DNA of 64,000 bases from Cladorhizidae sp. MBARI D1340-BT2 (Eukaryota; Porifera; Demospongiae; Poecilosclerida; Cladorhizidae). The translations under genes and the position numbers were made by a program. The stretch lies in NCBI GenBank assembly GCA_028752905.1, contig JAQNBH010000011.1:17763909-17827908 (forward strand), given 5' to 3'. The notes under the pieces are model-generated. The model did no database searches and was not told the DNA's origin. It saw only the letters and a program-made list of their open reading frames with translations. Of the stretch, positions 39,068 through 52,834 are shown one piece after another (the stretch's first letter is position 1; every line of letters starts with the position of its first letter).

Positions 39068-42044
39068 TTGAACTTTGTAGGCATGCATTGTAGTCCAACA
39101 GTGAGAGTTGAACTTTGTAGACATGCATGTAGTCCAACAGTGAGAGTTAAACTTTGTAGGCATGCATGTAGTCCAACAGTGAGAGTTGAACTATGTAGAC
39201 ATGCATGTAGTCCAACAGTGAGAGTTGAACTTTGTAGGCATGCATGTAGTCCAACAGAGAGAGTTGAACTTTGTAGACATGCATGTAGTCCAACAGTGAG
39301 AGTTGAACTTTGTAGACATGCATGTAGTCCAACAGTGAGAGTTGAACTTTGTAGACATGCATGTAGTCCAACAGTGAGAGTTGAACTTTGTAGACATGCA
39401 TGTAGTCCAACAGTGAGAGTTGAACTTTGTAGACATGCATGTAGTCCAACAGTGAGAGTTGAACTTTGTAGGCATGCATGTAGTCCAACAGTGAGAGTTG
39501 AACTTTGTAGACATGCATGTAGTCCAACAGTGAGAGTTGAACTTTGTAGACATGCATGTAGTCCAACAGTGAGAGTTGAACTTTGTAGGCATGCATGTAG
39601 TCCAACAGTGAGAGTTGAACTTTGTAGACATGCATGTAGCCCAATAGTGAGAGTTTAACTTTGTAGGCATGCATGTAGTCCAACAGTGAGAGTTGAACTT
39701 TGTAGACATGCATGTAGTCCAACAGTGAGAGTTTAACTTTGTAGACATGCATGTAGTCCAATAGAGAGAGTTGAACTTTGTAGACATGCATGTAGTCCAA
39801 CAGTGAGAGTTGAACTTTGTAGACATGCATGTAGTCCAACAGTGAGAGTTGAACTTTGTACACATGCATGTATCCAACAGTGAGAGTTGAACTTTGTAGA
39901 CATGCATGTAGTCCAACAGTGAGAGTTGAACTATGTAGGCATGCATGTAGTCCACCGGTGAGAGTTGAACTTTGTAGGCATGCATGTAGTCCAACAGTGA
40001 GAGTTGAACTTTGTAGACATGCATGTAGTCCAACAGTGAGAGTTGAACTATGTAGGCATGCATGTAGTCCAACAGTGAGAGTTGATCTATGTAGACATGC
40101 ATGTAGTCCAACAGTGAGAGTTGAACTTTGTAGGCATGCTTGTACTCCAACAGTGAGAGTTGAACTTTGTAGACATGCATGCAGTCCAACAGTGAGAGTT
40201 GAACTATGTAGACATGCATGTAGTCCAACAGTGAGAGTTGAACTTTGTAGACATGCATGTAGTCCAACAGAACTTTGTAGACATGCATGTAGTCCAACAG
40301 TGAGAGTTGAACTTTGTAGGCATGCATGTAGTCCAACAGAACTTTGTAGACATGCATGTAGTCCACCAGTGAGAGTTGAACTTTGTAGACATGCATGTAG
40401 TCCAACAGTGAGAGTTGAACTTTGTAGACATGCATGTAGTCCAACAGAGAGGGTTGAACTTTGTAGACATGCATGTAGTCCAACAGTGAGGGTTGAACTA
40501 TGTAGACATGCATGGAGTCCAACAGTGAGAGTTGAACTTTGTAGACATGCATGTAGTCCAACAGTGAGAGTTGAACTTTGTAGGCATGCATGTAGTCCAA
40601 CAGTGAGAGTTGAACTTTGTAGACATGCATGTAGTCCAACAGTGAGAGTTGAACTTTGTAGGCATGCATGTAGTCCAACAATGAGAGTTGAACTTTGTAG
40701 ACATGCATGTAGTCCAACAGTGAGGGTTGAACTTTGTAGGCATGCATGTAGTCCAACATTGAGAGTTGAACTTTGTAGACATGCATGTAGTCCAACAGTG
40801 AGAGTTGAACTTTGTAGACATGCATGTAGTCCAACAGTGAGAGTTGAACTTTGTAGACATGCATGTAGTCCAACAGTGAGAGTTGAACTTTGTAGGCATG
40901 CATGTAGTCCAACAGTGAGAGTTGAACTTTGTCGACATGCATGTAGTCCACCAATGAGAGTTGAACTTTGTAGACATGCATGTAGTCCAACAGTGAGAGT
41001 TGAACTTTGTAGACATGCATGTAGTCCAACAGTGAGAGTTGAACTTTGTCGACATGCATGTAGTCCAACAGTGAGAGTTGAACTTTGTAGACATGCATGT
41101 AGTCCAACAGTGAGAGTTGAACTTTGTAGACATGCATGTAGTCCAACAGTGAGAGTTGAACTTTGTAGACATGCATGTAGTCCAACAGTGAGAGTTGAAC
41201 TTTGTAGGCATGCATGTAGTCCAACAGTGAGAGTTGAACTTTGTAGACATGCATGTAGTCCAACAGTGAGAGTTGAACTTTGTAGACATGCATGTAGTCC
41301 AACAGTGAGGGTTGAACTTTGTAGGCATGCATGTAGTCCAACAGTGAGAGTTGAACTTTGTATACATGCATGTAGTCCAACAGTGAGAGTTGAACTTTGT
41401 AGACATGCATGTAGTCCAACAGTGAGAGTTGAACTTTGTAGACATGCATGTAGTCCAACAGTGAGAGTTGAACTTTTTAGGCATGCTTGTAGTCCAACAG
41501 AGAGAGTTGAACTTTGTAGACATGCATGTAGACCAACAGTGAGAGTTGAACTTTGTAGACATGCATGTAGTCCAACAGTGAGAGTTGAACTTTGTAGACA
41601 TGCATGTAGTCCAACAGTGAGAGTTGAACTTTGTAGACATGCATGTAGTCCAACAGTGAGAGTTGAACTTTGTAGACATGCATGTAGTCCAACAGTGAGA
41701 GTTGAACTTTGTAGGCATGCATGTAGTCCAACAGTGAGAGTTGAACTTTGTAGACATGCATGTAGTCCAACAGTGAGAGTTGAACTTTGTAGGCATGCAT
41801 GGAGTCCTTCAGTGAGAGTTGAACTTTGTAGGCATGCATGTAGTCCAACAGTGAGAGTTGAACTTTGTAGACATGCATGTAGTCCAACAGTGAGAGTTTA
41901 ACTTTGTAGGCATGCATGTAGTCCAACAGTGAGAGTTGAACTTTGTAGACATGCATGTAGTCCAACAGTGAGAGTTGAACTTTGTAGACATGCATGTAGT
42001 CCAACAGTGAGAGTTGAACTTTGTAGACATGCATGTAGTCCAAC
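39068..42044. repeat. Three-kb segment duplicated at an offset of 5,054 bp, right copy
   Basis: The partner of the block at 34014-36990, with the same marker order and the same constant offset. Private differences include agcccaatagtg near 39640, ccaccaatgag near 40950 and gaccaacag near 41530. Confidence 0.87.
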
Positions 42045-42435
42045 AGTGAGAGTTGAACTTTGTAGACATGCATGTAGTCCAACAGTGAGAGTTGAACTTT
42101 GTAGACATGCATGTAGTCCAACAGTGAGAGTTGAACTTTGTAGGCAGGCATGTAGTCCAACAGTGAGAGTTGAACTTTGTAGACATGCATGTAGTCCAAA
42201 AGTGAGAGTTGAACTTTGTAGACATACATGTAGTCCAACAGTGAGAGTTGAACTTTGTAGGCATGCATGTAGTCCAACAGTGAGAGTTGAACTTTGTAGA
42301 CATGCATGTAGTGCACCAGTGAGAGTTGAACTTTGTAGACATGCATGTAGTCCAACAGTGAGAGTTGAACTTTGTAGGCATGCATTGTAGTCCAACAGTG
42401 AGAGTTGAACTTTGTAGACATGCATGTAGTCCAAC

Positions 42436-45400
42436 AGTGAGTTAAACTTTGTAGGCATGCATGTAGTCCAACAGTGAGAGTTGAACTATGTAGACATGCA
42501 TGTAGTCCAACAGTGAGAGTTGAACTTTGTAGGCATGCATGTAGTCCAACAGTGAGAGTTGAACTTTGTAGACATGCATGTAGTCCAACAGTGAGAGTTG
42601 AACTTTGTAGACATGCATGTAGTCCAACAGTGAGAGTTGAACTTTTTAGGCATGCATGTAGTCCAACAGAGAGAGTTGAACTTTGTAGACATGCATGTAG
42701 TCCAACAGTGAGAGTTGAACTTTGTAGACATGCATGTAGTCCAACAGTGAGAGTTGAACTTTGTAGACATGCATGTAGTCCAACAGTGAGAGTTGAACTT
42801 TGTAGACATGCATGTAGTCCAACAGTGAGAGTTGAACTTTGTAGACATGCATGTAGTCCAACAGTGAGAGTTGAACTTTGTAGACATGCATGTAGTCCAA
42901 CAGTGAGAGTTGAACTTTGTAGACATGCATGTAGTCCAACAGTGAGAGTTGAACTTTGTAGGCAGGCATGTAGTCCAACAGTGAGAGTTGAACTTTGTAG
43001 ACATGCATGTAGTCCACCAGTGAGAGTTGAACTTTGTAGACATGCATGTAGTCCAACATTGAGAGTTGAACTTTGTAGGCATGCATGTAGTCCAACAGTG
43101 AGAGTTGAACTTTGTAGACATGCATGATGTCCAACAGTGAGAGTTAAACTTTGTAGGCATGCATGTAGTCCAACAGTGAGAGTTGAACTATGTAGACATG
43201 CATGTAGTCCAACAGTGAGAGTTGAACTTTGTAGGCATGCATGTAGTCCAACAGTGAGAGTTGAACTTTGTAGACATGCATGTAGTCCAACAGTGAGAGT
43301 TGAACTTTGTAGACATGCATGTAGTCCAACAGTGAGTGTTGAACTTTTTAGGCATGCATGTAGTCCAACAGAGAGAGTTGAACTTTGTAGACATGCATGT
43401 AGTCCAACAGTGAGAGTTGAACTTTGTAGACATGCATGTAGTCCAACAGTGAGAGTTGAACTTTGTAGACATGCATGTAGTCCAACAGTGAGAGTTGAAC
43501 TTTGTAGACATGCATGTAGTCCAACAGTGAGAGTTGAACTTTGTAGACATGCATGTAGTCCAACAGTGAGAATTGAACTTTGTAGGCATGCATGTAGTCC
43601 AACAGTGAGAGTTGAACTTTGTAGACATGCATGTAGTCCACCAGTGAGAGTTGAACTTTGTAGACATGCATGTAGTCCAACAGTGAGAGTTGAACTTTGT
43701 AGGCATGCATGTAGTCCAACAGTGAGAGTTGAACTTTGTAGACATGCATGTAGTCCAACAGTGAGAGTTAAACTTTGTAGGCATGCATGTAGTCCAACAG
43801 TGAGAGTTGAACTATGTAGACATGCATGTAGTCCAACAGTGAGAGTTGAACTTTGTAGGCATGCATGTTGTCCAACAGTGAGAGTTGAACCTTGTAGACA
43901 TGCATGTAGTCCAACAGTGAGAGTTGAATTTTGTAGACATGCATGTAGTCCAACAGTGAGAGTTGAACTTTTTAGGCATGCATGTAGTCCAACAGAGAGA
44001 GTTGAACTTTGTAGACATGCATGTAGTCCAACAGTGAGAGTTGAACTTTGTAGACATGCATGTAGTCCAACAGTGAGAGTTGAACTTTGTAGACATGCAT
44101 GTAGTCCAACAGTGAGAGTTGAACTTTGTAGACATGCATGTAGTCCAACAGTGAGAGTTGAACTTTGTAGACATGCATGTAGTCCAACAGTGAGAGTTGA
44201 ACTTTGTAGGCATGCATGTAGTCCAACAGTGAGAGTTGAACTTTGTAGGCAGGCATGTAGTCCAACAGTGAGAGTTGAACTTTGTAGACATGCATGTAGT
44301 CCAAAAGTGAGAGTTGAACTTTGTAGACATACATGTAGTCCAACAGTGAGAGTTGAACTTTGTAGGCATGCATGTAGTCCAACAGTGAGAGTTGAACTTT
44401 GTAGACATGCATGTAGTGCACCAGTGAGAGTTGAACTTTGTAGACATGCATGTAGTCCAACAGTGAGAGTTGAACTTTGTAGGCATGCATTGTAGTCCAA
44501 CAGTGAGAGTTGAACTTTGTAGACATGCATGTAGTCCAACAGTGAGTTAAACTTTGTAGGCATGGATGTAGTCCAACAGTGAGAGTTGAACTATGTAGAC
44601 ATGCATGTAGTCCAACAGTGAGAGTTGAACTTTGTAGGCATGCATGTAGTCCAACAGTGAGAGTTGAACTTTGTAGACATGCATGTAGTCCAACAGTGAG
44701 AGTTGAACTTTGTAGACATGCATGTAGTCCAACAGTGAGAGTTGAACTTTTTAGGCATGCATGTAGTCCAACAGAGAGAGTTGAACTTTGTAGACATGCA
44801 TGTAGTCCAACAGTGAGAGTTGAACTTTGTAGACATGCATGTAGTCCAACAGTGAGAGTTGAACTTTGTAGACATGCATGTAGTCCAACAGTGAGAGTTG
44901 AACTTTGTAGACATGCATGTAGTCCAACAGTGAGAGTTGAACTTTGTAGACATGCATGTAGTCCAACAGTGAGAGTTGAACTTTGTAGACATGCATGTAG
45001 TCCAACAGTGAGAGTTGAACTTTGTAGACATGCATGTAGTCCAACAGTGAGAGTTGAACTTTGTAGGCAGGCATGTAGTCCAACAGTGAGAGTTGAACTT
45101 TGTAGACATGCATGTAGTCCACCAGTGAGAGTTGAACTTTGTAGACATGCATGTAGTCCAACATTGAGAGTTGAACTTTGTAGGCATGCATGTAGTCCAA
45201 CAGTGAGAGTTGAACTTTGTAGACATGCATGATGTCCAACAGTGAGAGTTAAACTTTGTAGGCATGCATGTAGTCCAACAGTGAGAGTTGAACTATGTAG
45301 ACATGCATGTAGTCCAACAGTGAGAGTTGAACTTTGTAGGCATGCATGTAGTCCAACAGTGAGAGTTGAACTTTGTAGACATGCATGTAGTCCAACAGTG

Positions 45401-46500
45401 AGAGTTGAACTTTGTAGACATGCATGTAGTCCAACAGTGAGTGTTGAACTTTTTAGGCATGCATGTAGTCCAACAGAGAGAGTTGAACTTTGTAGACATG
45501 CATGTAGTCCAACAGTGAGAGTTGAACTTTGTAGACATGCATGTAGTCCAACAGTGAGAGTTGAACTTTGTAGACATGCATGTAGTCCAACAGTGAGAGT
45601 TGAACTTTGTAGACATGCATGTAGTCCAACAGTGAGAGTTGAACTTTGTAGACATGCATGTAGTCCAACAGTGAGAATTGAACTTTGTAGGCATGCATGT
45701 AGTCCAACAGTGAGAGTTGAACTTTGTAGACATGCATGTAGTCCACCAGTGAGAGTTGAACTTTATAGACATGCATGTAGTCCAACAGTGAGAGTTGAAC
45801 TTTGTAGGCATGCATGTAGTCCAACAGTGAGAGTTGAACTTTGTAGACATGCATGTAGTCCAACAGTGAGAGTTAAACTTTGTAGGCATGCATGTAGTCC
45901 AACAGTGAGAGTTGAACTATGTAGACATGCATGTAGTCCAACAGTGAGAGTTGAACTTTGTAGGCATGCATGTAGTCCAACAGTGAGAGTTGAACCTTGT
46001 AGACATGCATGTAGTCCAACAGTGAGAGTTGAATTTTGTAGACATGCATGTAGTCCAACAGTGAGAGTTGAACTTTTTAGGCATGCATGTAGTCCAACAG
46101 AGAGAGTTGAACTTTGTAGACATGCATGTAGTCCAACAGTGAGAGTTGAACTTTGTAGACATGCATGTAGTCCAACAGTGAGAGTTGAACTTTGTAGACA
46201 TGCATGTAGTCCAACAGTGAGAGTTGAACTTTGTAGACATGCATGTAGTCCAACAGTGAGAGTTGAACTTTGTAGACATGCATGTAGTCCAACAGTGAGA
46301 GTTGAACTTTGTAGGCATGCATGTAGTCCAACAGTGAGAGTTGAACTTTGTAGACATGCATGTAGTCCAACAGTGAGAGTTGAACTTTGTAGGCATGCAT
46401 GGAGTCCTTCAGTGAGAGTTGAACTTTGTAGGCATGCATGTAGTCCAACAGTGAGAGTTGAACTTTGTAGACATGCATGTAGTCCAACAGTGAGAGTTTA
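42436..46500. repeat. Two copies of a 2,105-bp higher-order repeat
   Basis: The 40-bp unit catgcattgtag (42384 and 44490) is followed by a 37-bp unit cagtgagttaaac (about 42440 and 44545), an aactttttagg block, ggcaggcat, tccaccag, acattgag, catgatgtcc and gagttaaac. All are offset by 2,105 bp: 54 monomers, plus 1 for the 40-mer and minus 2 for the 37-mer. The indel bookkeeping matches the period exactly. Confidence 0.86.
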
Positions 46501-49500
46501 ACTTTGTAGGCATGCATGTAGTCCAACAGTGAGAGTTGAACTTTGTAGACATGCATGTAGTCCAACAGTGAGAGTTGAACTTTGTAGACATGCATGTAGT
46601 CCAACAGTGAGAGTTGAACTTTGTAGACATGCATGTAGTCCAACAGTGAGAGTTGAACTTTGTAGACATGCATGTAGTCCAACAGTGAGAGTTGAACTTT
46701 GTAGACATGCATGTAGTCCAACAGTGAGAGTTGAACTTTGTAGGCAGGCATGTAGTCCAACAGTGAGAGTTGAACTTTGTAGACATGCATGTAGTCCAAA
46801 AGTGAGAGTTGAACTTTGTAGACATACATGTAGTCCAACAGTGAGAGTTGAACTTTGTAGGCATGCATGTAGTCCAACAGTGAGAGTTGAACTTTGTAGA
46901 CATGCATGTAGTCCACCAGTGAGAGTTGAACTTTGTAGACATGCATGTAGTCCAACAGTGAGAGTTGAACTTTGTAGGCATGCATTGTAGTCCAACAGTG
47001 AGAGTTGAACTTTGTAAACATGCATGTAGTCCAACAGTGAGAGTTAAACTTTATAGGCATGCATGTAGTCCAACAGTGAGAGTTGAACTATGTAGACATG
47101 CATGTAGTCCAACAGTGAGAGTTGAACTTTGTAGGCATGCATGTAGTCCAACAGTGAGAGTTGAACTTTGTAGACATGCATGTAGTCCAACAGTGAGAGT
47201 TGAACTTTGTAGACATGCATGTAGTCCAACAGTGAGAGTTGAACTTTTTAGGCATGCATGTAGTCCAACAGAGAGAGTTGAACTTTGTAGACATGCATGT
47301 AGTCCAACAGTGAGAGTTGAACTTTGTAGACATGCATGTAGTCCAACAGTGAGAGTTGAACTTTGTAGACATGCATGTAGTCCAACAGTGAGAGTTGAAC
47401 TTTGTAGACATGCATGTAGTCCAACAGTGAGAGTTGAACTTTGTAGACATGCATGTAGTCCAACAGTGAGAGTTGAACTTTGTAGGCATGCATGTAGTCC
47501 AACAGTGAGAGTTGAACTCTGTAGACATGTATGTAGTCCAACAGTGAGAGTTGAACTTTGTAGACATGCATGTAGTCCAACAGTGAGAGTTGAACTTTGT
47601 AGGCATGCATGTAGTCCAACAGTGAGAGTTGAACTTTGTAGACATGCATGTAGTCCAACAGTGAGAGTTTAACTTTGTAGGCATGCATGTAGTCCAACAG
47701 TGAGAGTTGAACTTTGTAGACATGCATGTAGTCCAACAGTGAGAGTTTAACTTTGTAGACATGCATGTAGTCCAATAGAGAGAGTTGAACTTTGTAGACA
47801 TGCATGTAGTCCAACAGTGAGAGTTGAACTTTGTAGACATGCATGTAGTCCAACAGTGAGAGTTGAACTTTGTACACGTGCATGTATCCAACAGTGAGAG
47901 TTGAACTTTGTAGACATGCATGTAGTCCAACAGTGAGAGTTGAACTATGTAGGCATGCATGTAGTCCACCGGTGAGAGTTGAACTTTGTAGGCATGCATG
48001 TAGTCCAACAGTGAGAGTTGAACTTTGTAGGCATGCACGTAGTCCAACAGTGAGAGTTGAACTTTGTAGACATGCATGTAGTCCAACAGTAAGAGTTGAA
48101 CTTTGTAGACATGCATGTAGTCCAACAGTGAGAGTTGAACTTTGTAGACATGCATGTAGTCCAACAGTGAGAGTTGAACTTTGTAGACATGCATGTAGTC
48201 CAACAGTGAGAGTTGAACTTTGTAGGCAGGCATGTAGTCCAACAGTGAGAGTTGAACTTTGTAGACATGCATGTAGTCCAACAGTGAGAGTTGAACTTTG
48301 TAGACATGCATGTAGTCCAACAGTGAGAGTTGAACTTTGTAGACATGCATGTAGTCCAACAGTGAGAGTTGAACTTTGTAGGCATGCATGTAGTCCAACA
48401 GTGAGAGTTGAACTTTGTAGACATGCATGTAGTCCAACAGTGAGAGTTGAACTTTGTAGGCATGCATGGAGTCCATCAGTGAGAGTTGAACTTTGTAGGC
48501 ATGCATGTAGTCCAACAGTGAGAGTTGAATTTTGTAGACATGCATGTAGTCCAACAGTGAGAGTTTAACTTTGTAGGCATGCATGTAGTCCAACAGTGAG
48601 AGTTGAACTTTGTAGACATGCATGTAGTCCAACAGTGAGAGTTGAACTTTGTAGACATGCATGTAGTCCAACAGTGAGAGTTGAACTTTGTAGACATGCA
48701 TGTAGTCCAACAGTGTGAGTTGAACTTTGTAGACATGCATGTAGTCCAACAGTGAGAGTTGAACTTTGTAGACATGCATGTAGTCCAACAGTGAGAGTTG
48801 AACTTTGTAGGCAGGCATGTAGTCCAACAGTGAGAGTTGAACTTTGTAGACATGCATGTAGTCCAAAAGTGAGAGTTGAACTTTGTAGACATACATGTAG
48901 TCCAACAGTGAGAGTTGAACTTTGTAGGCATGCATGTAGTCCAACAGTGAGAGTTGAACTTTGTAGACATGCATGTAGTCCACCAGTGAGAGTTGAACTT
49001 TGTAGACATGCATGTAGTCCAACAGTGAGAGTTGAACTTTGTAGGCATGCATTGTAGTCCAACAGTGAGAGTTGAACTTTGTAGACATGCATGTAGTCCA
49101 ACAGTGAGAGTTAAACTTTGTAGGCATGCATGTAGTCCAACAGTGAGAGTTGAACTATGTAGACATGCATGTAGTCCAACAGTGAGAGTTGAACTTTGTA
49201 GGCATGCATGTAGTCCAACAGTGAGAGTTGAACTTTGTAGACATGCATGTAGTCCAACAGTGAGAGTTGAACTTTGTAGACATGCATGTAGTCCAACAGT
49301 GAGAGTTGAACTTTTTAGGCATGCATGTAGTCCAACAGAGGGAGTTGAACTTTGTAGACATGCATGTAGTCCAACAGTGAGAGTTGAACTTTGTAGACAT
49401 GCATGTAGTCCAACAGTGAGAGTTGAACTTTGTAGACATGCATGTAGTCCAACAGTGAGAGTTGAACTTTGTAGACATGCATGTAGTCCAACAGTGAGAG

Positions 49501-52500
49501 TTGAACTTTGTAGACATGCATGTAGTCCAACAGTGAGAGTTGAACTTTGTAGACATGCATGTAGTCCAACAGTGAGAGTTGAACTTTGTAGACATGCATG
49601 TAGTCCAACAGTGAGAGTTGAACTTTGTAGGCAGGCATGTAGTCCAACAGTGAGAGTTGAACTTTGTAGACATGCATGTAGTCCAAAAGTGAGAGTTGAA
49701 CTTTGTAGACATACATGTAGTCCAACAGTGAGAGTTGAACTTTGTAGGCATGCATGTAGTCCAACAGTGAGAGTTGAACTTTGTAGACATGCATGTAGTC
49801 CACCAGTGAGAGTTGAACTTTGTAGACATGCATGTAGTCCAACATTGAGAGTTGAACTTTGTAGGCATGCATGTAGTCCAACAGTGAGAGTTGAACTTTG
49901 TAGACATGCATGATGTCCAACAGTGAGAGTTAAACTTTGTAGGCATGCATGTAGTCCAACAGTGAGAGTTGAACTATGTAGACATGCATGTAGTCCAACA
50001 GTGAGAGTTGAACTTTGTAGGCATGCATGTAGTCCAACAGTGAGAGTTGAACTTTGTAGACATGCATGTAGTCCAACAGTGAGAGTTGAACTTTGTAGAC
50101 ATGCATGTAGTCCAACAGTGAGTGTTGAACTTTTTAGGCATGCATGTAGTCCAACAGAGAGTGTTGAACTTTGTAGACATGCATGTAGTCCAACAGTGAG
50201 AGTTGAACTTTGTAGACATGCATGTAGTCCAACAGTGAGAGTTGAACTTTGTAGACATGCATGTAGTCCAACAGTGAGAGTTGAACTTTGTAGACATGCA
50301 TGTAGTCCAACAGTGAGAGTTGAACTTTGTAGACATGCATGTAGTCCAACAGTGAGAATTGAACTTTGTAGGCATGCATGTAGTCCCACAGTGAGAGTTG
50401 AACTTTGTAGACATGCATGTAGTCCACCAGTGAGAGTTGAACTTTGTAGACATGCATGTAGTCCAACAGTGAGAGTTGAACTTTGTAGGCATGCATGTAG
50501 TCCAACAGTGAGAGTTGAACTTTGTAGACATGCATGTAGTCCAACAGTGAGAGTTGAACTTTGTAGACATGCATGTAGTCCAACAGTGAGAGTTGAACTT
50601 TGTAGACATGCATGTAGTCCAACAGTGAGAGTTGAACTTTGTAGACATGCATGTAGTCCAACAGTGAGAATTGAACTTTGTAGGCATGCATGTAGTCCAA
50701 CAGTGAGAGTTGAACTTTGTAGACATGCATGTAGTCCACCAGTGAGAGTTGAACTTTGTAGACATGCATGTAGTCCAACAGTGAGAGTTGAACTTTGTAG
50801 GCATGCATGTAGTCCAACAGTGAGAGTTGAACTTTGTAGACATGCATGTAGTCCAACAGTGAGAGTTAAACTTTGTAGGCATGCATGTAGTCCAACAGTG
50901 AGAGTTGAACTATGTAGACATGCATGTAGTCCAACAGTGAGAGTTGAACTTTGTAGGCATGCATGTAGTCCAACAGTGAGAGTTGAACCTTGTAGACATG
51001 CATGTAGTCCAACAGTGAGAGTTGAATTTTGTAGACATGCATGTAGTCCAACAGTGAGAGTTGAACTTTTTAGGCATGCATGTAGTCCAACAGAGAGAGT
51101 TGAACTTTGTAGACATGCATGTAGTCCAACAGTGAGAGTTGAACTTTGTAGACATGCATGTAGTCCAACAGTGAGAGTTGAACTTTGTAGACATGCATGT
51201 AGTCCAACAGTGAGAGTTGAACTTTGTAGACATGCATGTAGTCCAACAGTGAGAGTTGAACTTTGTAGACATGCATGTAGTCCAACAGTGAGAGTTGAAC
51301 TTTGTAGGCATGCATGTAGTCCAACAGTGAGAGTTGAACTTTGTAGACATGCATGTAGTCCAACAGTGAGAGTTGAACTTTTTAGGCATGCATGTAGTCC
51401 AACAGAGAGAGTTGAACTTTGTAGACATGCATGTAGTCCAACAGTGAGAGTTGAACTTTGTAGACATGCATGTAGTCCAACAGTGAGAGTTGAACTTTGT
51501 AGACATGCATGTAGTCCAACAGTGAGAGTTAAACTTTGTAGGCATGCATGTAGTCCAACAGTGAGAGTTGAACTATGTAGACATGCATGTAGTCCAACAG
51601 TGAGAGTTGAACTTTGTAGGCATGGATGTAGTCCAACAGTGAGAGTTGAACTTTGTAGACATGCATGTAGTCCAACAGTGAGAGTTGAACTTTGTAGACA
51701 TGCATGTAGTCCAACAGTGAGAGTTGAACTTTTTAGGCATGCATGTAGTCCAACAGAGAGAGTTGAACTTTGTAGACATGCATGTAGTCCAACAGTGAGA
51801 GTTGAACTTTGTAGACATGCATGTAGTCCAACAGTGAGAGTTGAACTTTGTAGACATGCATGTAGTCCAACAGTGAGAGTTGAACTTTGTAGACATGCAT
51901 GTAGTCCAACAGTGAGAGTTGAACTTTGTAGACATGAATGTAGTCCAACAGTGAGAGTTGAACTTTGTAGGCATGCATGTAGTCCAACAGTGAGAGTTGA
52001 ACTCTGTAAACATGCATGTAGTCCAACAGTGAGAGTTGAACTTTGTATACATGCATGTAGTCCAACAGTGAGAGTTGAACTTTGTAGGCATGCATGTAGT
52101 CCAACAGTGAGAGTTGAACTTTGTAGACATGCATGTAGTCCAACAGTGAGAGTTTAACTTTGTAGGCATGCATGTAGTCCAACAGTGAGAGTTGAACTTT
52201 GTAGACATGCATGTAGTCCAACAGTGAGAGTTTAACTTTGTAGACATGCATGTAGTCCAATAGAGAGAGTTGAACTTTGTAGACATGCAAGTAGTCCAAC
52301 AGTGAGAGTTGAACTTTGTAGACATGCATGTAGTCCAACAGTGAGAGTTGAACTATGTAGGCATGCATGTAGTCCACCGGTGAGATTTGAACTTTGTAGG
52401 CATGCATGTAGTCCAACAGTGAGAGTTGAACTTTGTAGGCATGCATGTAGTCCAACAGTGAGAGTTGAACTTTGTAGACATGCATGTAGTCCAACAGTAA

Positions 52501-52834
52501 GAGTTGAACTTTGTAGACATGCATGTAGTCCAACAGTGAGAGTTGAACTTTGTAGACATGCATGTAGTCCAACAGTGAGAGTTGAACTTTGTAGGCAGGC
52601 ATGTAGTCCAACAGTGAGAGTTGAACTTTGTAGACATGCATGTAGTCCAACAGTGAGAGTTGAACTTTGTAGACATGCATCTAGTCCAACAGTGAGAGTT
52701 GAACTTTGTAGACATGCATGTAGTCCAACAGTGAGAGTTGAACTTTGTAGGCATGCATGTAGTCCAACAGTGAGAGTTGAACTTTGTAGACATGCATGTA
52801 GTCCAACAGTGAGAGTTGAACTTTGTAGGCATGC

